Positions 33,715-42,786 of a stretch of 46,206 bases of DNA are shown piece by piece (positions within the stretch are counted from its first letter, which is position 1; each line of letters starts with the position of its first letter). The notes below the pieces were generated by a model, which was given only the letters and a program-made list of their open reading frames with translations, was not told where the DNA came from and made no database searches. A program made the position numbers and the translations under genes. Location: positions 1-46,206 of IMG/VR virus record IMGVR_UViG_3300019360_000068; one strand, 5' to 3'. Origin of the DNA: a virus.

Positions 33715-33951
33715 TCACACCTTGAGACTATTCAGAAGATTTAACTTCTTTTTCAAATCGTGGTATTCATGGTCAGAATTAGCTGGAATATCACTAGGGC
33801 TACCACCGTAGGCCCTCTGGATATTTTCCATTTCCTGACTATAGAATTCCATTAGTTTTGACCTGTCACCATCATATGCGGCCAAGTCTCTCATTACATC
33901 AGAATAAGCACTCATCATTTCTCTCCAGTTGTATAAGGAACCGAGTGGCAT
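33715..33951 (-). CDS. Small helical virion-module protein
   Basis: 78 residues from ATG 33951, chosen because GGGGGC lies just upstream; the longer frame from GTG 33972 would remove that ribosome site. The peptide is helical (NWREMMSAYSDVMRDLAAY, then a C-terminal DLKKKLNLLNSL). The start codon and ribosome site sit in the loop of an 8-bp hairpin (33941-33976). Function unknown. Confidence 0.5.
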   Translation of the reverse strand: MPLGSLYNWREMMSAYSDVMRDLAAYDGDRSKLMEFYSQEMENIQRAYGGSPSDIPANSDHEYHDLKKKLNLLNSLKV

Positions 33952-33976
33952 TTCTGCCCCCAGATACACCACTCGG
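33941..33976 (-). promoter_or_regulatory. Hairpin presenting a start codon in its loop
   Basis: CCGAGTGG (minus strand, 33976-33969) pairs perfectly with CCACTCGG (33948-33941). The 20-base loop holds GGGGGC and ATG 33951. No T-run follows, so termination is unlikely. Folding could tune translation of the 78-residue gene relative to the capsid genes. Confidence 0.45.
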
Positions 33977-33995
33977 CTCTCACATATTCTAGAGA

Positions 33996-34307
33996 TTAGC
34001 CGACAGGAACATACTTGTTGGTAAGTGGATTGAATACCAACAGCATAATCTGGCCGGCCACTGATGCAGTAGCAGTCAGGATGTTACCCGCTGCCGTAAC
34101 ACCAGCAACACCAGCGAACTGAATCGCAATCACATGCAATCCAGTAAGAGGCGGAGTAATAGTCACAACTGCCGTGTTACCCGTAAGGACCGTTAAAAAT
34201 CCTACCGGAGCAATGGTAGCAGCCGAAGCAATGGTAATAGGCTGCTGCTGGTCCTTAGTCTGGACCGTTGAGAAGTTCTGGAAATTTAGATTTGGGTCTT
34301 GAGGCAT
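33996..34307 (-). CDS. Small decoration-type capsid protein
   Basis: 103 residues from ATG 34307, with AAAGGAG at ideal spacing; the longer frame to 34415 overlaps the capsid gene and is rejected. The sequence is beta-rich and Ala/Thr/Val-rich (VGFLTVLTGNTAVVTITPPL, then GNILTATASVAGQIMLLV), as in decoration or stabilisation proteins that follow the capsid gene. Strong ribosome site and C-rich codons suggest high expression. Confidence 0.6.
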   Translation of the reverse strand: MPQDPNLNFQNFSTVQTKDQQQPITIASAATIAPVGFLTVLTGNTAVVTITPPLTGLHVIAIQFAGVAGVTAAGNILTATASVAGQIMLLVFNPLTNKYVPVG

Positions 34308-34338
34308 GATAATTCTCCTTTGGTGTCTTAAAGTTGAA

Positions 34339-35589
34339 TTAGTAGCCGGTGGGAACTGACAGCGTATCGATGAACGCCGTAGCAGCAGGATTGCTAACGT
34401 AAAACTGGAAACCATTTACCATGTAAAAGATTTCCGCAGTGGCTACGCCACCCGAAGGTCCACGAATCTCGAAGATTTTCCGACCATCAGTGGTATAGAA
34501 ACCAATGGGCAGCATTTCTCCACGACCCCAGACTTCATCAACGATGAAATCAATACGGGTCTTGTCCCAATTGAAGGACTTACGCAGTTTGGCACCAGCC
34601 ATCTGCATATTGTCCCCAAAGTAGAGGTCCAGAGCCTCGTCCTTAGCTTCCTTGAAAATCGAGATAACAAGCTGCCCGATTTCCTCATAAGCCTGCTGCT
34701 GACAAGGGTGTAACCATGCGACAGGCTTGAAATCATTATCAAGCCCCACACGATTTCCAATTTTGTTCATTGAAAGCCGCGCAAACGGAAGAGCAAGCGC
34801 AGAGCTAGCAGCGTTCACACGATTGGAACGGATTTCAGGAGTAGCAGAGCGAGAGAAGCCCAGCCACGTCCCAGCCGATGCATTGCTGTGGTGATAAGGC
34901 ACACCATACAATGCAGGCATAGAGGCAGGATTGGTAAGACCAGCCGTCACAAGCTTATCCGTGGCGACTGCACCAGTAATAGCGGGAGTAACATCGATAC
35001 TCTTATTCTCGACATCCCACTTAGTGATAACACCCTGACCACGCGGAGTGCCGAGTGTAGTATCGAAAACCTGCACAGTCTGACCGAAACGCATCAGACG
35101 AGCACCGAAACCATCAGTGCCCAAGGTGTAAGTATCAACACCAGACGCGGTGCTAACAGCAGAAATAACACCGATAACACCAGTGCCATCCTGCATAGCC
35201 TGCGCATCCAACTGACGACGCATTTCATCAAACGCGCTAGCAGTCAGACGACGCACACCGTTAGTAATTGCCTTACGCTCATCGTCCGTAGACCACTGCG
35301 TAAGCTTGGTATATTCAATGTTCTCCGAAAGGAAAACACTAGTGAGCACAGCCTTATCAAAGGTAGGCCCACCACCACGTCCTAAGTCGCCACCATCCGG
35401 ACTAAAATACTGGAAGGAGCCCCCAGGACGAAGTTCTAACGGAACACGCATCTGTCGATTAGAAATCTTCTCGACATTGCGCTTCTTGATGCTAGAATAG
35501 AACTTGTCGTCGCGCTCGAACAGAACTTCGATTTTCTGTCGAACACGTTCAAGCTCTAATGCAGCTACTTGCGTTTCGGAAACAGCCAT
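34339..35589 (-). CDS. Major capsid protein
   Basis: 416 residues with the style of HK97-fold coat proteins of short-tailed phages: a helical N-terminus (residues about 8-35: ALELERVRQKIEVLFERDDKF), then RMRVPLELRPGGSF-like beta-hairpin (NRQMRVPLELRPGGSFQYF), a spine-helix region with RLTASAFDEMRRQLDAQAMQ, and a C-terminal YFYTTDG-type beta part (GFYTTDGRKIFEIRGPSGG). Codons are GC-ending and favourable, unlike neighbours, matching high expression. The N-terminal helix has a near copy in the early gene at 10038-10307. Strict family not proved here. Confidence 0.8.
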   Translation of the reverse strand: MAVSETQVAALELERVRQKIEVLFERDDKFYSSIKKRNVEKISNRQMRVPLELRPGGSFQYFSPDGGDLGRGGGPTFDKAVLTSVFLSENIEYTKLTQWSTDDERKAITNGVRRLTASAFDEMRRQLDAQAMQDGTGVIGVISAVSTASGVDTYTLGTDGFGARLMRFGQTVQVFDTTLGTPRGQGVITKWDVENKSIDVTPAITGAVATDKLVTAGLTNPASMPALYGVPYHHSNASAGTWLGFSRSATPEIRSNRVNAASSALALPFARLSMNKIGNRVGLDNDFKPVAWLHPCQQQAYEEIGQLVISIFKEAKDEALDLYFGDNMQMAGAKLRKSFNWDKTRIDFIVDEVWGRGEMLPIGFYTTDGRKIFEIRGPSGGVATAEIFYMVNGFQFYVSNPAATAFIDTLSVPTGY

Positions 35590-35598
35590 TGTTTGTCA

Positions 35599-35961
35599 CT
35601 ACGTCCAGATTAATCGAACACCATCAATCTGTGCTCCTGCTGTTAGGACGAAATTAGCAGGAGGTGGGCTATCAAAAGTGATACTAGTTGGGTCCGTTTT
35701 GTGTAACGAAATACCCGTATCACCACCAACGCCCTTCAGAGTGATTGTGTTGACATTCCCAGCGGGAGGGACAATCGTACAACCTTTGCCGACAGCTAGG
35801 GCAGCAATATTCGGCACAGTAATGGTGTTATTACCAACTGCTAGTGTGACAACATCAATATCACCAGGTGCGGTAGCATTACTACCGGCCGAGAACGTCT
35901 GGTTATACTGAATATCACCAGTAAAAGTAATAACAATGTTACGTGTCGATGCTGCTGCCAT
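35599..35961 (-). CDS. Small beta-rich capsid-associated protein
   Basis: 120 residues, nearly all beta (IVITFTGDIQYNQTFSAG, DIDVVTLAVGNNTITVP, CTIVPPAGNVNTITLKG). It lies between the scaffold and capsid genes, and resembles head-fibre or decoration proteins in composition. It is unrelated in sequence to the 103-residue decoration-type protein downstream of the capsid gene. Role inferred from position. Confidence 0.55.
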   Translation of the reverse strand: MAAASTRNIVITFTGDIQYNQTFSAGSNATAPGDIDVVTLAVGNNTITVPNIAALAVGKGCTIVPPAGNVNTITLKGVGGDTGISLHKTDPTSITFDSPPPANFVLTAGAQIDGVRLIWT

Positions 35962-35963
35962 AA

Positions 35964-37286
35964 TTAATCCGCGTTAAGGAAGTCGATTGTTTTCATTCCC
36001 TTGGGAATGTCGGATGCCTTAGTGACTTTGCCACTTGAACTGGAGCGTGGCTTACTCGGAGCAATAGGACCACGGCGGTCAGTGTTATCTTCACCGCTAA
36101 CCCGCTTACCCATACCCTTCAAAGCTTCCTGACGGGCCTTTTTTAAGACTGTAGGCAACAGTGTTTTAGCTTTGGAGAGATAGGCAGTCTTAATTTTGTC
36201 AACATCGGCTTTCGCAAAATTACTCTGGAAAGCACGCTCCCAGAGCCTATCACTCAGAATTCTAAACCTTGAATCCTGAACAATAAGCCCCTCAAGTTGT
36301 TCCATTGCGTCACGAGATGCATTACGCTTCGTGTAATCATTCATTGTCCCCTTGGGGTCAATGTTTACATCAACCGTATTACGCAACGTATTGTTCACAC
36401 GAGTATTTAAATCATCTCGTGTAGAATTGAATGCTTGCTGGACGAATTGACGCTGACGCTGGTCAACTTCCTGATTCTGTCCATTATCCTTTGGCTTTTC
36501 ACCAGCCAGTTTAGTTGCAGGAGTAAATTCACTGCTAGCAAACAAAAACTGGTTGAGAATCTGTGCCGCACTTCTTAGAACATCGTTATTGCTACGGTTA
36601 GCTTCATTAACCATAGCCATAATAGTGCTCTTGCCGATAGTACTGAGTACATGGAAATAAGCCTTCTCGTCAACGCGAGCGAGAGTGCCCAAATAGTCAT
36701 CAGCAGCACGATAGAAAGCTTCTGGGCTCTCTGCCTTAACCGCCTTAAGAATAGTTTCAATGTTACCTCCCATTACCTGGGATTCAAATTGGTCGAGAAT
36801 ACGTGCTTTCTCAACCGCCATTTTTGCATCTTCAATAGTCGGCAGCAATTCAGTAAACTGCTGCTCACGATAGTATGCCTTTTCAAGATAAGGAAAATCC
36901 TTGAAAAGAGTTGGATACTTCTTGAGAATGTCACGACGCCTCGCAGGCGTCATTAACTCTAATTGTTCTTCGGAAGGTCCTTCAAGTTCTCTTTCGATGT
37001 CTGACAATTCGTCATCGTCGGAGTCGTCTGCGTTGTTTTTTCCATCTTCTTCGTTATCTTCTTCATCCCTGTCACTATCAGCTTCTTTATGGGAAGCTGC
37101 TTTAACAGGCTTTTTAGGCTCATCTTTCTTATCCTTCCCTTCATCAATAGGTATTGTATCGTCGTCGTCATCTTCTAAAAATTCGATGACATCTTCAACG
37201 TTCATAGGCGCAGCATCAGATGTCCCACCACCAGATGGAGCATCTTCCGCAGCGAACATTAGTGGAAACTTATTGAGTTGTGACAT
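35964..37286 (-). CDS. Scaffolding protein
   Basis: 440 residues, very acidic in the N-terminal third (EDDDDDTIPIDEGKDKKDE and similar), then long charged helices, and a basic C-terminal end (KALKGMGKRVSG-type region, KPRSSSSGKVTKASDI). This layout, between portal and capsid genes, is typical of internal scaffolds that bind coat protein with a basic C-terminal helix. No protease motif is seen, so removal by release rather than by cleavage is likely. It overlaps the portal stop by 17 bases. Confidence 0.75.
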   Translation of the reverse strand: MSQLNKFPLMFAAEDAPSGGGTSDAAPMNVEDVIEFLEDDDDDTIPIDEGKDKKDEPKKPVKAASHKEADSDRDEEDNEEDGKNNADDSDDDELSDIERELEGPSEEQLELMTPARRRDILKKYPTLFKDFPYLEKAYYREQQFTELLPTIEDAKMAVEKARILDQFESQVMGGNIETILKAVKAESPEAFYRAADDYLGTLARVDEKAYFHVLSTIGKSTIMAMVNEANRSNNDVLRSAAQILNQFLFASSEFTPATKLAGEKPKDNGQNQEVDQRQRQFVQQAFNSTRDDLNTRVNNTLRNTVDVNIDPKGTMNDYTKRNASRDAMEQLEGLIVQDSRFRILSDRLWERAFQSNFAKADVDKIKTAYLSKAKTLLPTVLKKARQEALKGMGKRVSGEDNTDRRGPIAPSKPRSSSSGKVTKASDIPKGMKTIDFLNAD

Positions 37287-39585
37287 CAGATTCTCCGGTT
37301 ATGGGTGCTTCTTTGTCTTTCGGGTTGGGCTTTTCGGATGGCGCCGCACCAGTAGTAGCCATCTGTGCCGCTTGTTGCATCATTAATTGATAGTGTTCAT
37401 AACCATGCAGAAGAACATTTTTATATCCTGCAGAGTTATCCATTTTAGCTTGTCGACCAACCTCACTAATAACCCATTTACGAACAATTTCAAATTCGAT
37501 TTCGTGGTTATCGTAAATTGGGTCAACTTCAACAGAAGAAGCCTCTGGCATCTCCGGATTACCAGTAGGCATTGGCTGCGAGTTAAGCAGCATTTTAATT
37601 TCATCATATTGCTTGGTTCTATCGTCCTCGCCAGGGACAAAGAAATCCGTAAGACCAATGGCCTCACGAATATAGGGCAAATTCTCGGCTGAACCAATTA
37701 CTTCGAGAATCTGAGGATTTGCAGCCTGTAATAGTTGCATGATTACGTCTTTTTGCTGTGACCAAGTTAAGGGCAAATTCTCATTGGCTTCTAATTCCAC
37801 TCGGCCAATCTTACCTTCAAGCTCTGCACGTCGAATAAAGACATTGATGAAATTTCCATCCTTATCTTTCTCAACGCTACGTTCATCATCCTTTACTTCC
37901 TTGATGAACATCGGAATTGCTTTACCAAAAATTTCCTTCCACCATATGATAAGCATCTTCCATGTATTCTGAAGTCTCTGAAGCGCCTGCGCGCGAGACA
38001 TCGAATACTGAGAGGCAGTCTCACTTCCTTCAATCGTGCCACCAAATAGCGATGGTAATGCCCCCGAAACAAGTTGCGCGAGGTTTTGAATGTTAGCTCC
38101 AAACTGCATAACCTCCGGGGAAAGATTAGCAGTTCTGACTTCATGGAAAGCAGCACCTAGCTGTTGTCCAGATTTTGGACGAGCCTCATATACACCACCA
38201 GGAATAGATTCCGTCTGCCGATAAGCATCAAAATCTAATACACCAGGGTCAGCAAAGGTCTGACCAATTCCATGTTCAATTGTCTGGAGAGTAAGAGAAT
38301 TGAGAGTGTTAGTAATTTCCTGGATAGATACAAGTAACAGACCAAGTGGGTCATGATGCAAGTAATCTGACATCGGATTATGTGTCAGAGTCCAGCAATC
38401 ATCTAAATTCTCTGGGCAGGCATCTCCAAATTGGTCGTTAATCATAACGACCTTAACACCTTGAGGAAAGAGCTTTTTTAATTCATCGATTTCTTCAATG
38501 TCTTTAAGAACATTAAAGGCAGCGGGTCGAAGCCATACATTCCGACAAGTTACAACGGTAGTGGGATATTCACCTTGATACTGCGGTGAAAGTCTACCCC
38601 ATTCATCGTATGGATTACGTGGTCCTAACGCAGCAGAAATCTTGTTAATGTCTTCCTGCTTCAGTTTACCATGTAGATGCTCATAACGTTCGAGAGCATT
38701 GGCATAGTGAGTTTCATAACTGAAAATCAGATAAAGACAATCAGATTGCTTCCGAGCATAAATAGGAATTTTAACATTGAGACCACCGTAGGTCTCCATG
38801 CAAACTCTACTCTTAGCTTTTTTAGTAACGCCTACAAGTCTCGTGACGGTAAACGTCTCCTGAAACATGGTAGGTTGAACCATTTGTTGACAAGATGGGC
38901 AAACGTCCGGCCCCATGTCAAGGTCCATTGTTTCACTAAATTCAGGCATAAACTCATCAGACTTATCCTCCATTACGGGAGAAATAGGTTGAGACATTTC
39001 ACTCATAGGAGTATCTTCCATAGTATACCCACATTCCGGGCATTTAGTTAGTTGATGTTCTTCAGAAGTTTCTTCATACTCCTTTTCATCATATGTTCCA
39101 TAGGCTTCATCTTCCTTTGGATACGTATAGTTAGCAATCATTCCCTCCGTGCAGAAAATAAATAATGCATGGAGCCAGAGTAGTTGAACGTTATTATGTC
39201 GATACAATAGTTGTGCGATTTTATCTCCTGCCTTAGCAGTTGACAAATCGAGAGTATCATCAGCATCATCGGGATAGCAGGTAACTGGAGGAACAGTAAC
39301 CGACAATGCCGCAATGATTGATTCTAAGTAAGCCCGAAAAACGTTAATAGGCTTGTCATAGTAAGCTTGGTCAGTATCAGAATCACCCTGAATTTGGGAA
39401 TCGTCCCAAATTCTCCAGTCATGCGCGACTTCACTATACCAAGTTCTCTGGAATCCCTCCCAAAATAACTTGAGACGGCGCCAAGTTCTAATTTGTCGTT
39501 CACGAACAGCTCTATCTTCCTTATCGAAGTGTTCTACCACTTCCATAAGAAGTTTTTGCTGTTGCTCGTCTAGTTTAATAGCCAT
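37270..39585 (-). CDS. Portal protein with zinc-ribbon insert
   Basis: 771 residues, with the style of portals of short-tailed phages: a helical start, RRLKLFWEGFQRTWYSEVAH, then DKPINVFRAYLESIIAALSV, and a long helix region with VSGALPSLFGGTIEGSETAS near residue 505-525. Inserted at about 182-232 are CPECG and CPSC pairs, separated by an acidic loop, which could form a zinc ribbon. The C-terminus is Gln/Met/Ala-rich. The portal is the DNA gate and the terminase dock. The insert is unusual. Confidence 0.8.
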   Translation of the reverse strand: MAIKLDEQQQKLLMEVVEHFDKEDRAVRERQIRTWRRLKLFWEGFQRTWYSEVAHDWRIWDDSQIQGDSDTDQAYYDKPINVFRAYLESIIAALSVTVPPVTCYPDDADDTLDLSTAKAGDKIAQLLYRHNNVQLLWLHALFIFCTEGMIANYTYPKEDEAYGTYDEKEYEETSEEHQLTKCPECGYTMEDTPMSEMSQPISPVMEDKSDEFMPEFSETMDLDMGPDVCPSCQQMVQPTMFQETFTVTRLVGVTKKAKSRVCMETYGGLNVKIPIYARKQSDCLYLIFSYETHYANALERYEHLHGKLKQEDINKISAALGPRNPYDEWGRLSPQYQGEYPTTVVTCRNVWLRPAAFNVLKDIEEIDELKKLFPQGVKVVMINDQFGDACPENLDDCWTLTHNPMSDYLHHDPLGLLLVSIQEITNTLNSLTLQTIEHGIGQTFADPGVLDFDAYRQTESIPGGVYEARPKSGQQLGAAFHEVRTANLSPEVMQFGANIQNLAQLVSGALPSLFGGTIEGSETASQYSMSRAQALQRLQNTWKMLIIWWKEIFGKAIPMFIKEVKDDERSVEKDKDGNFINVFIRRAELEGKIGRVELEANENLPLTWSQQKDVIMQLLQAANPQILEVIGSAENLPYIREAIGLTDFFVPGEDDRTKQYDEIKMLLNSQPMPTGNPEMPEASSVEVDPIYDNHEIEFEIVRKWVISEVGRQAKMDNSAGYKNVLLHGYEHYQLMMQQAAQMATTGAAPSEKPNPKDKEAPITGESDVTTQ

Positions 39586-39588
39586 TGA

Positions 39589-40203
39589 CTAGTAAATCAA
39601 AGAACGTCGATTAGGACCAGAGGAATCCCTGCCAGACATATTGGAGAATGTATTCCACAATCCTCCACCACCCCCACCAGTGTCCATACCCATTGGAGGA
39701 CCAACAGGCATAGTAGTGTTCATTCCACCACCCATTCCGTCAGGCATCCCTGCCATTTGTTCGACAGAACTGTTACGCAGCCACGGAGGAATAACTCCAC
39801 TACTTGGGGGGAGAATAATTCCACCACCACTACGACCAGGCATTGGCATAGTTCTATTAATTTCCCCACCACCAGGCATTGGTGGCATGGGCATAGTTCT
39901 ATCCATCGTTTCAGGAACCTGAATAGGTGGAAGCTCAGGACCATACGCAGGAATAGGAGGTAATTCTATTCCGAGACCCTTAAGACCAGGAGTTCTTCCG
40001 AGAGACATAATAGGACCAGTATTCTTACCACCAGGAATTCCTCGCGGAGTGTAGTTGGGACGTCCTAATGGACCCCTCTGAATGGCAGCACCAAATGTCC
40101 GGCGCTTCTTCGGATTGGGTGTAGTAGAATCTGCTTCTTTCTTGATAGGTCCAGTATTAACAGTATTCGGAGCAGCAAACGATGGTGCCGTATTGATAGC
40201 CAT
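39589..40203 (-). CDS. Pro/Gly/Met-rich disordered virion-module protein
   Basis: 204 residues from ATG 40203 (AGGAAAA upstream; the frame to 40233 rejected). Low complexity: PNPKKRRTFGAAIQRGPLG, then PIPAYGPELPPIQVPE, then repeated MPMPPMPGGGE / NRTMPMPG. It sits between the zincin and the portal. It may be an internal, DNA-associated or connector-binding protein. Composition bias, not family, is what I can see. Confidence 0.5.
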   Translation of the reverse strand: MAINTAPSFAAPNTVNTGPIKKEADSTTPNPKKRRTFGAAIQRGPLGRPNYTPRGIPGGKNTGPIMSLGRTPGLKGLGIELPPIPAYGPELPPIQVPETMDRTMPMPPMPGGGEINRTMPMPGRSGGGIILPPSSGVIPPWLRNSSVEQMAGMPDGMGGGMNTTMPVGPPMGMDTGGGGGGLWNTFSNMSGRDSSGPNRRSLIY

Positions 40204-40204
40204 G

Positions 40205-40741
40205 TTATTTTCCTGCCAGCTTACGCTTGGCAAAACTTGGTGCAGTATCTACCCCTTCTGGTTTCAGGTAGATATCACGCGGAGGTCTGTAGGCTTGTTC
40301 AGCATTTAAGGCTTCCGATTCTTCTGGCCTATGCTGATATTCCATTCCGCTGAGAGAGTTCCGAATAGTATTCTGTAAGTGAGAAAGTAGGGTAGGACGC
40401 TGACCCACATGAGTGAGTTCATGCGTCAACAGTTGAGGAAGATTTACGTTGTCCTGACTAATGGAATCTCTATTGAGAGCAATAGAACCCCATGGCCAAG
40501 TGATAGCGTGTGCACCACCACTCGCAAACTTCTCATACATATTCATTGGCCGCACACTTCCAGCCAATCCAGTTTCGTTAGGCATCTCTGCTGAGCGCGT
40601 GGCCCATGCTTGTGCTAATTGAGGCCACTCTTGCGAAATTTGTTCCGATGGACCCCCACCAAATAATCTACGTAATAGACCAGGTGTAGGTTGTGTATTA
40701 ACTACTTGATTGGGCTTCGCGTTCGGCTTCGGCAATGCCAA
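40205..40741 (-). CDS. HExxH metallopeptidase-like protein in head module
   Basis: 178 residues. LLTHELTHVGQ near residue 118-128 is a clear HExxH zinc motif with the HVGQ ending that I associate with DUF4157-type zincins; RPEESEALNAE, about 30 residues later, gives candidate third ligands (Glu). The N-terminus is Pro/Gln-rich; a Trp-rich stretch precedes the motif (HAITWPWGSIALN). It overlaps the upstream gene by 44 bases. It could be a virion-associated protease, e.g. for prohead or host; role is inference. Confidence 0.6.
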   Translation of the reverse strand: MALPKPNAKPNQVVNTQPTPGLLRRLFGGGPSEQISQEWPQLAQAWATRSAEMPNETGLAGSVRPMNMYEKFASGGAHAITWPWGSIALNRDSISQDNVNLPQLLTHELTHVGQRPTLLSHLQNTIRNSLSGMEYQHRPEESEALNAEQAYRPPRDIYLKPEGVDTAPSFAKRKLAGK

Positions 40742-41105
40742 TCTCCCGTTCTAATTCGGAGACATCAATTTCGCCATTCTTTACCAGTTGTGAATCTGGC
40801 TTAGGAGCTTCTCTCATTGCACGGGCACGTTCTCTATCTTCCCGTTCTAATATCTGTTGTCTTACATGGAATGGCAAATGTCTCGGTCTAGTTACTGGAA
40901 CAGGAGGCTGAACAACTTCCTTTTCAGGAATAGCCGTCACTCTATCCAGTAAACGCATATTCTGAGCATTTGCAATATCTAATTGCTGCTTAAGTATCTC
41001 ACAAGAAGAACAAACTAATTCTCTCTCATGAATTTCTTCACAGTGAGGACAGTGTGGGTTGAATAGTTGGTGAAACCATCGACCAATTCTAGCGCCTAGA
41101 TGCAC
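40698..41105 (-). CDS. Zinc-finger/coiled-coil protein beside terminase
   Basis: 135 residues. Cysteines in PHCPHCEEIH and VCSSCEIL (about 18-36) form a likely zinc finger, followed by a helix (KQQLDIANAQNMRLLDRV), a proline linker, and a charged helix. It overlaps the terminase end by 17 bases. The combination is often seen as a small partner near the terminase in uncultured phages, by recollection. It may link terminase and portal. Confidence 0.55.
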   Translation of the reverse strand: MHLGARIGRWFHQLFNPHCPHCEEIHERELVCSSCEILKQQLDIANAQNMRLLDRVTAIPEKEVVQPPVPVTRPRHLPFHVRQQILEREDRERARAMREAPKPDSQLVKNGEIDVSELEREIGIAEAEREAQSSS

Positions 41106-42759
41106 GATGAAATCTCCTAGCTACTTGCATTTTCTTAATACCCTCAACATTACGCATATTACGATAGTATGCGGTCCAGTCTTGAGTGTTCTTAAGAGTT
41201 TCAAGAAGTTGTTCTTGTGCTTGAACTTTCTTCATTTCTTTTTCGGCGTCTATGAAGAAAGTTTCTGCACTATCACAAGCATATCGAATGTCATCATATG
41301 GGTCATCCCCATCAAATTCAGCGACATCCTCAGCAGGTTTATTATCCTTTGGCTTAGCGTAATTACAAGCCTTAATGGCTTCAATCATTACTGGACAACA
41401 GTTAGAATGTCCATCGTGATTAGTTGCCTCACACTTAAAAATCTGTAGCTTCGGGATGTTCGTTTCAGGTTCTGATGGGTCAAACAAAGCGAGATACGCT
41501 TTATAGTCCATCATTCCTTTATTACGAAGAACCCACATTGCATATTCTTCGCTATAAGTTGGCATTTCATTAGTTGGAATAACAGGCTTTTCTTTCCAGC
41601 GTAAATATTCGTGTAGTAACATTTTCCCCGCAATTCGAGAACCCGGAGAGTTAGAAGTTAGTTCAATACCTACTCCTAGTGCAGCTTCAATCTGTTGCTG
41701 AACAGTATGCTCAAGTCCTCTATCCTGCTTAGCAGATTGACAGAATTTGACGACTTTAGGCTGCTCAGATTCAATAAAGTGCTTAATTACTGGAGCCCAC
41801 TCTTCAATTTTAGTTTTCTGCCAGTAAAGTTCTCGGTATAGATACATTCGCTTCGATGGCGATATAGCGTAGAAGCCAATGTATGTCATCGCGGCAAATC
41901 CCCAATCACCGATAAACATCTTCGGCCACCAACTGGGAATTTGAAATGGTTGAATTACATGTAAAGCATTCTTTGGTTCATCAGGATATTGCTTCTCACG
42001 GAATTCATCGAATACTTGACCCTGATAAGCATCCCAATCACCGAATTTACGAGCTTTACGTTCAGCCTCGCTCGGGATACCATCAAGACGCTGTGAATAT
42101 GTAGGGTCCGCATGAGGATTATCTACTACTGTAGAATGAATGTAAATCCTCTTAACGTTTCCCTTACCTAAGATTATCTTTCCGCCAGTAGGATAAGGAG
42201 ATACAAATCGCTTCTTAACGAATGTATGTCCTGGTCCACCAGGCATTCCTGCCGCTCTAATAATAGACGGCAGATTTTCATCATTAGTTCGGACTCGAGT
42301 AAATCCAATACGTAAGTAGATATATTCAGAGAAAGTAGTTAACTCATCAGGAGTATAGAGATTAATTTCCATCGAGTCATATTTTAATGCATCCTCATCC
42401 TCTTCACAATGTGCTAAGAGAATGATAGCTCCAGTCCTCGCGCCAGTTCCACCAAGTTCATCGGGACGCGGAAACGTCCACATCATATCTGTCTTATTGA
42501 AGATTGCTCCAAATTTAGGGTAAATCTCCCGAGTGCGAGGAACAATCTCATTCTTCATTTCCGGATAAGTTCGACGCATGAAAACCTGTTTGAACTTAGG
42601 ATTTTCATGCCATCGATGAGCAATTCCATACATGAGTAACACGTCAGTCTTACCAGACGCATTACCTCCGCCATAGAATCCCTCAAAGATATTAAGCGGA
42701 AGCGATAAGAATGCTTCCTGCTTTTTATTGGGCTTCCAGAAGCCCTTATCAAATGCCAT
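41089..42759 (-). CDS. Terminase large subunit
   Basis: 556 residues. Walker A GGGNASGKTD (30-39), Walker B region MEINLYTPDEL (130-140, D138-E139), coupling-type region after it, and the nuclease start FIGDWGF (283-289; D285). The C-terminal DDPYDDIRYACDS adds acidic residues that could complete the RNase-H-like site. It packages DNA through the portal. ATG 42759 has no clear Shine-Dalgarno, and an AT-rich gap (AATTTAAAA) lies just before. The small terminase is at 43417-44001. Confidence 0.92.
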   Translation of the reverse strand: MAFDKGFWKPNKKQEAFLSLPLNIFEGFYGGGNASGKTDVLLMYGIAHRWHENPKFKQVFMRRTYPEMKNEIVPRTREIYPKFGAIFNKTDMMWTFPRPDELGGTGARTGAIILLAHCEEDEDALKYDSMEINLYTPDELTTFSEYIYLRIGFTRVRTNDENLPSIIRAAGMPGGPGHTFVKKRFVSPYPTGGKIILGKGNVKRIYIHSTVVDNPHADPTYSQRLDGIPSEAERKARKFGDWDAYQGQVFDEFREKQYPDEPKNALHVIQPFQIPSWWPKMFIGDWGFAAMTYIGFYAISPSKRMYLYRELYWQKTKIEEWAPVIKHFIESEQPKVVKFCQSAKQDRGLEHTVQQQIEAALGVGIELTSNSPGSRIAGKMLLHEYLRWKEKPVIPTNEMPTYSEEYAMWVLRNKGMMDYKAYLALFDPSEPETNIPKLQIFKCEATNHDGHSNCCPVMIEAIKACNYAKPKDNKPAEDVAEFDGDDPYDDIRYACDSAETFFIDAEKEMKKVQAQEQLLETLKNTQDWTAYYRNMRNVEGIKKMQVARRFHRASRR

Positions 42760-42786
42760 TTTTAAATTATGATAATATAATGATTA

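Noticed and set aside
36901-37386. Ser-rich 161-codon + strand frame
   Set aside because: It is the antisense shadow of the acidic part of the scaffold gene; the Ser runs come from the complement of Asp/Glu codons.
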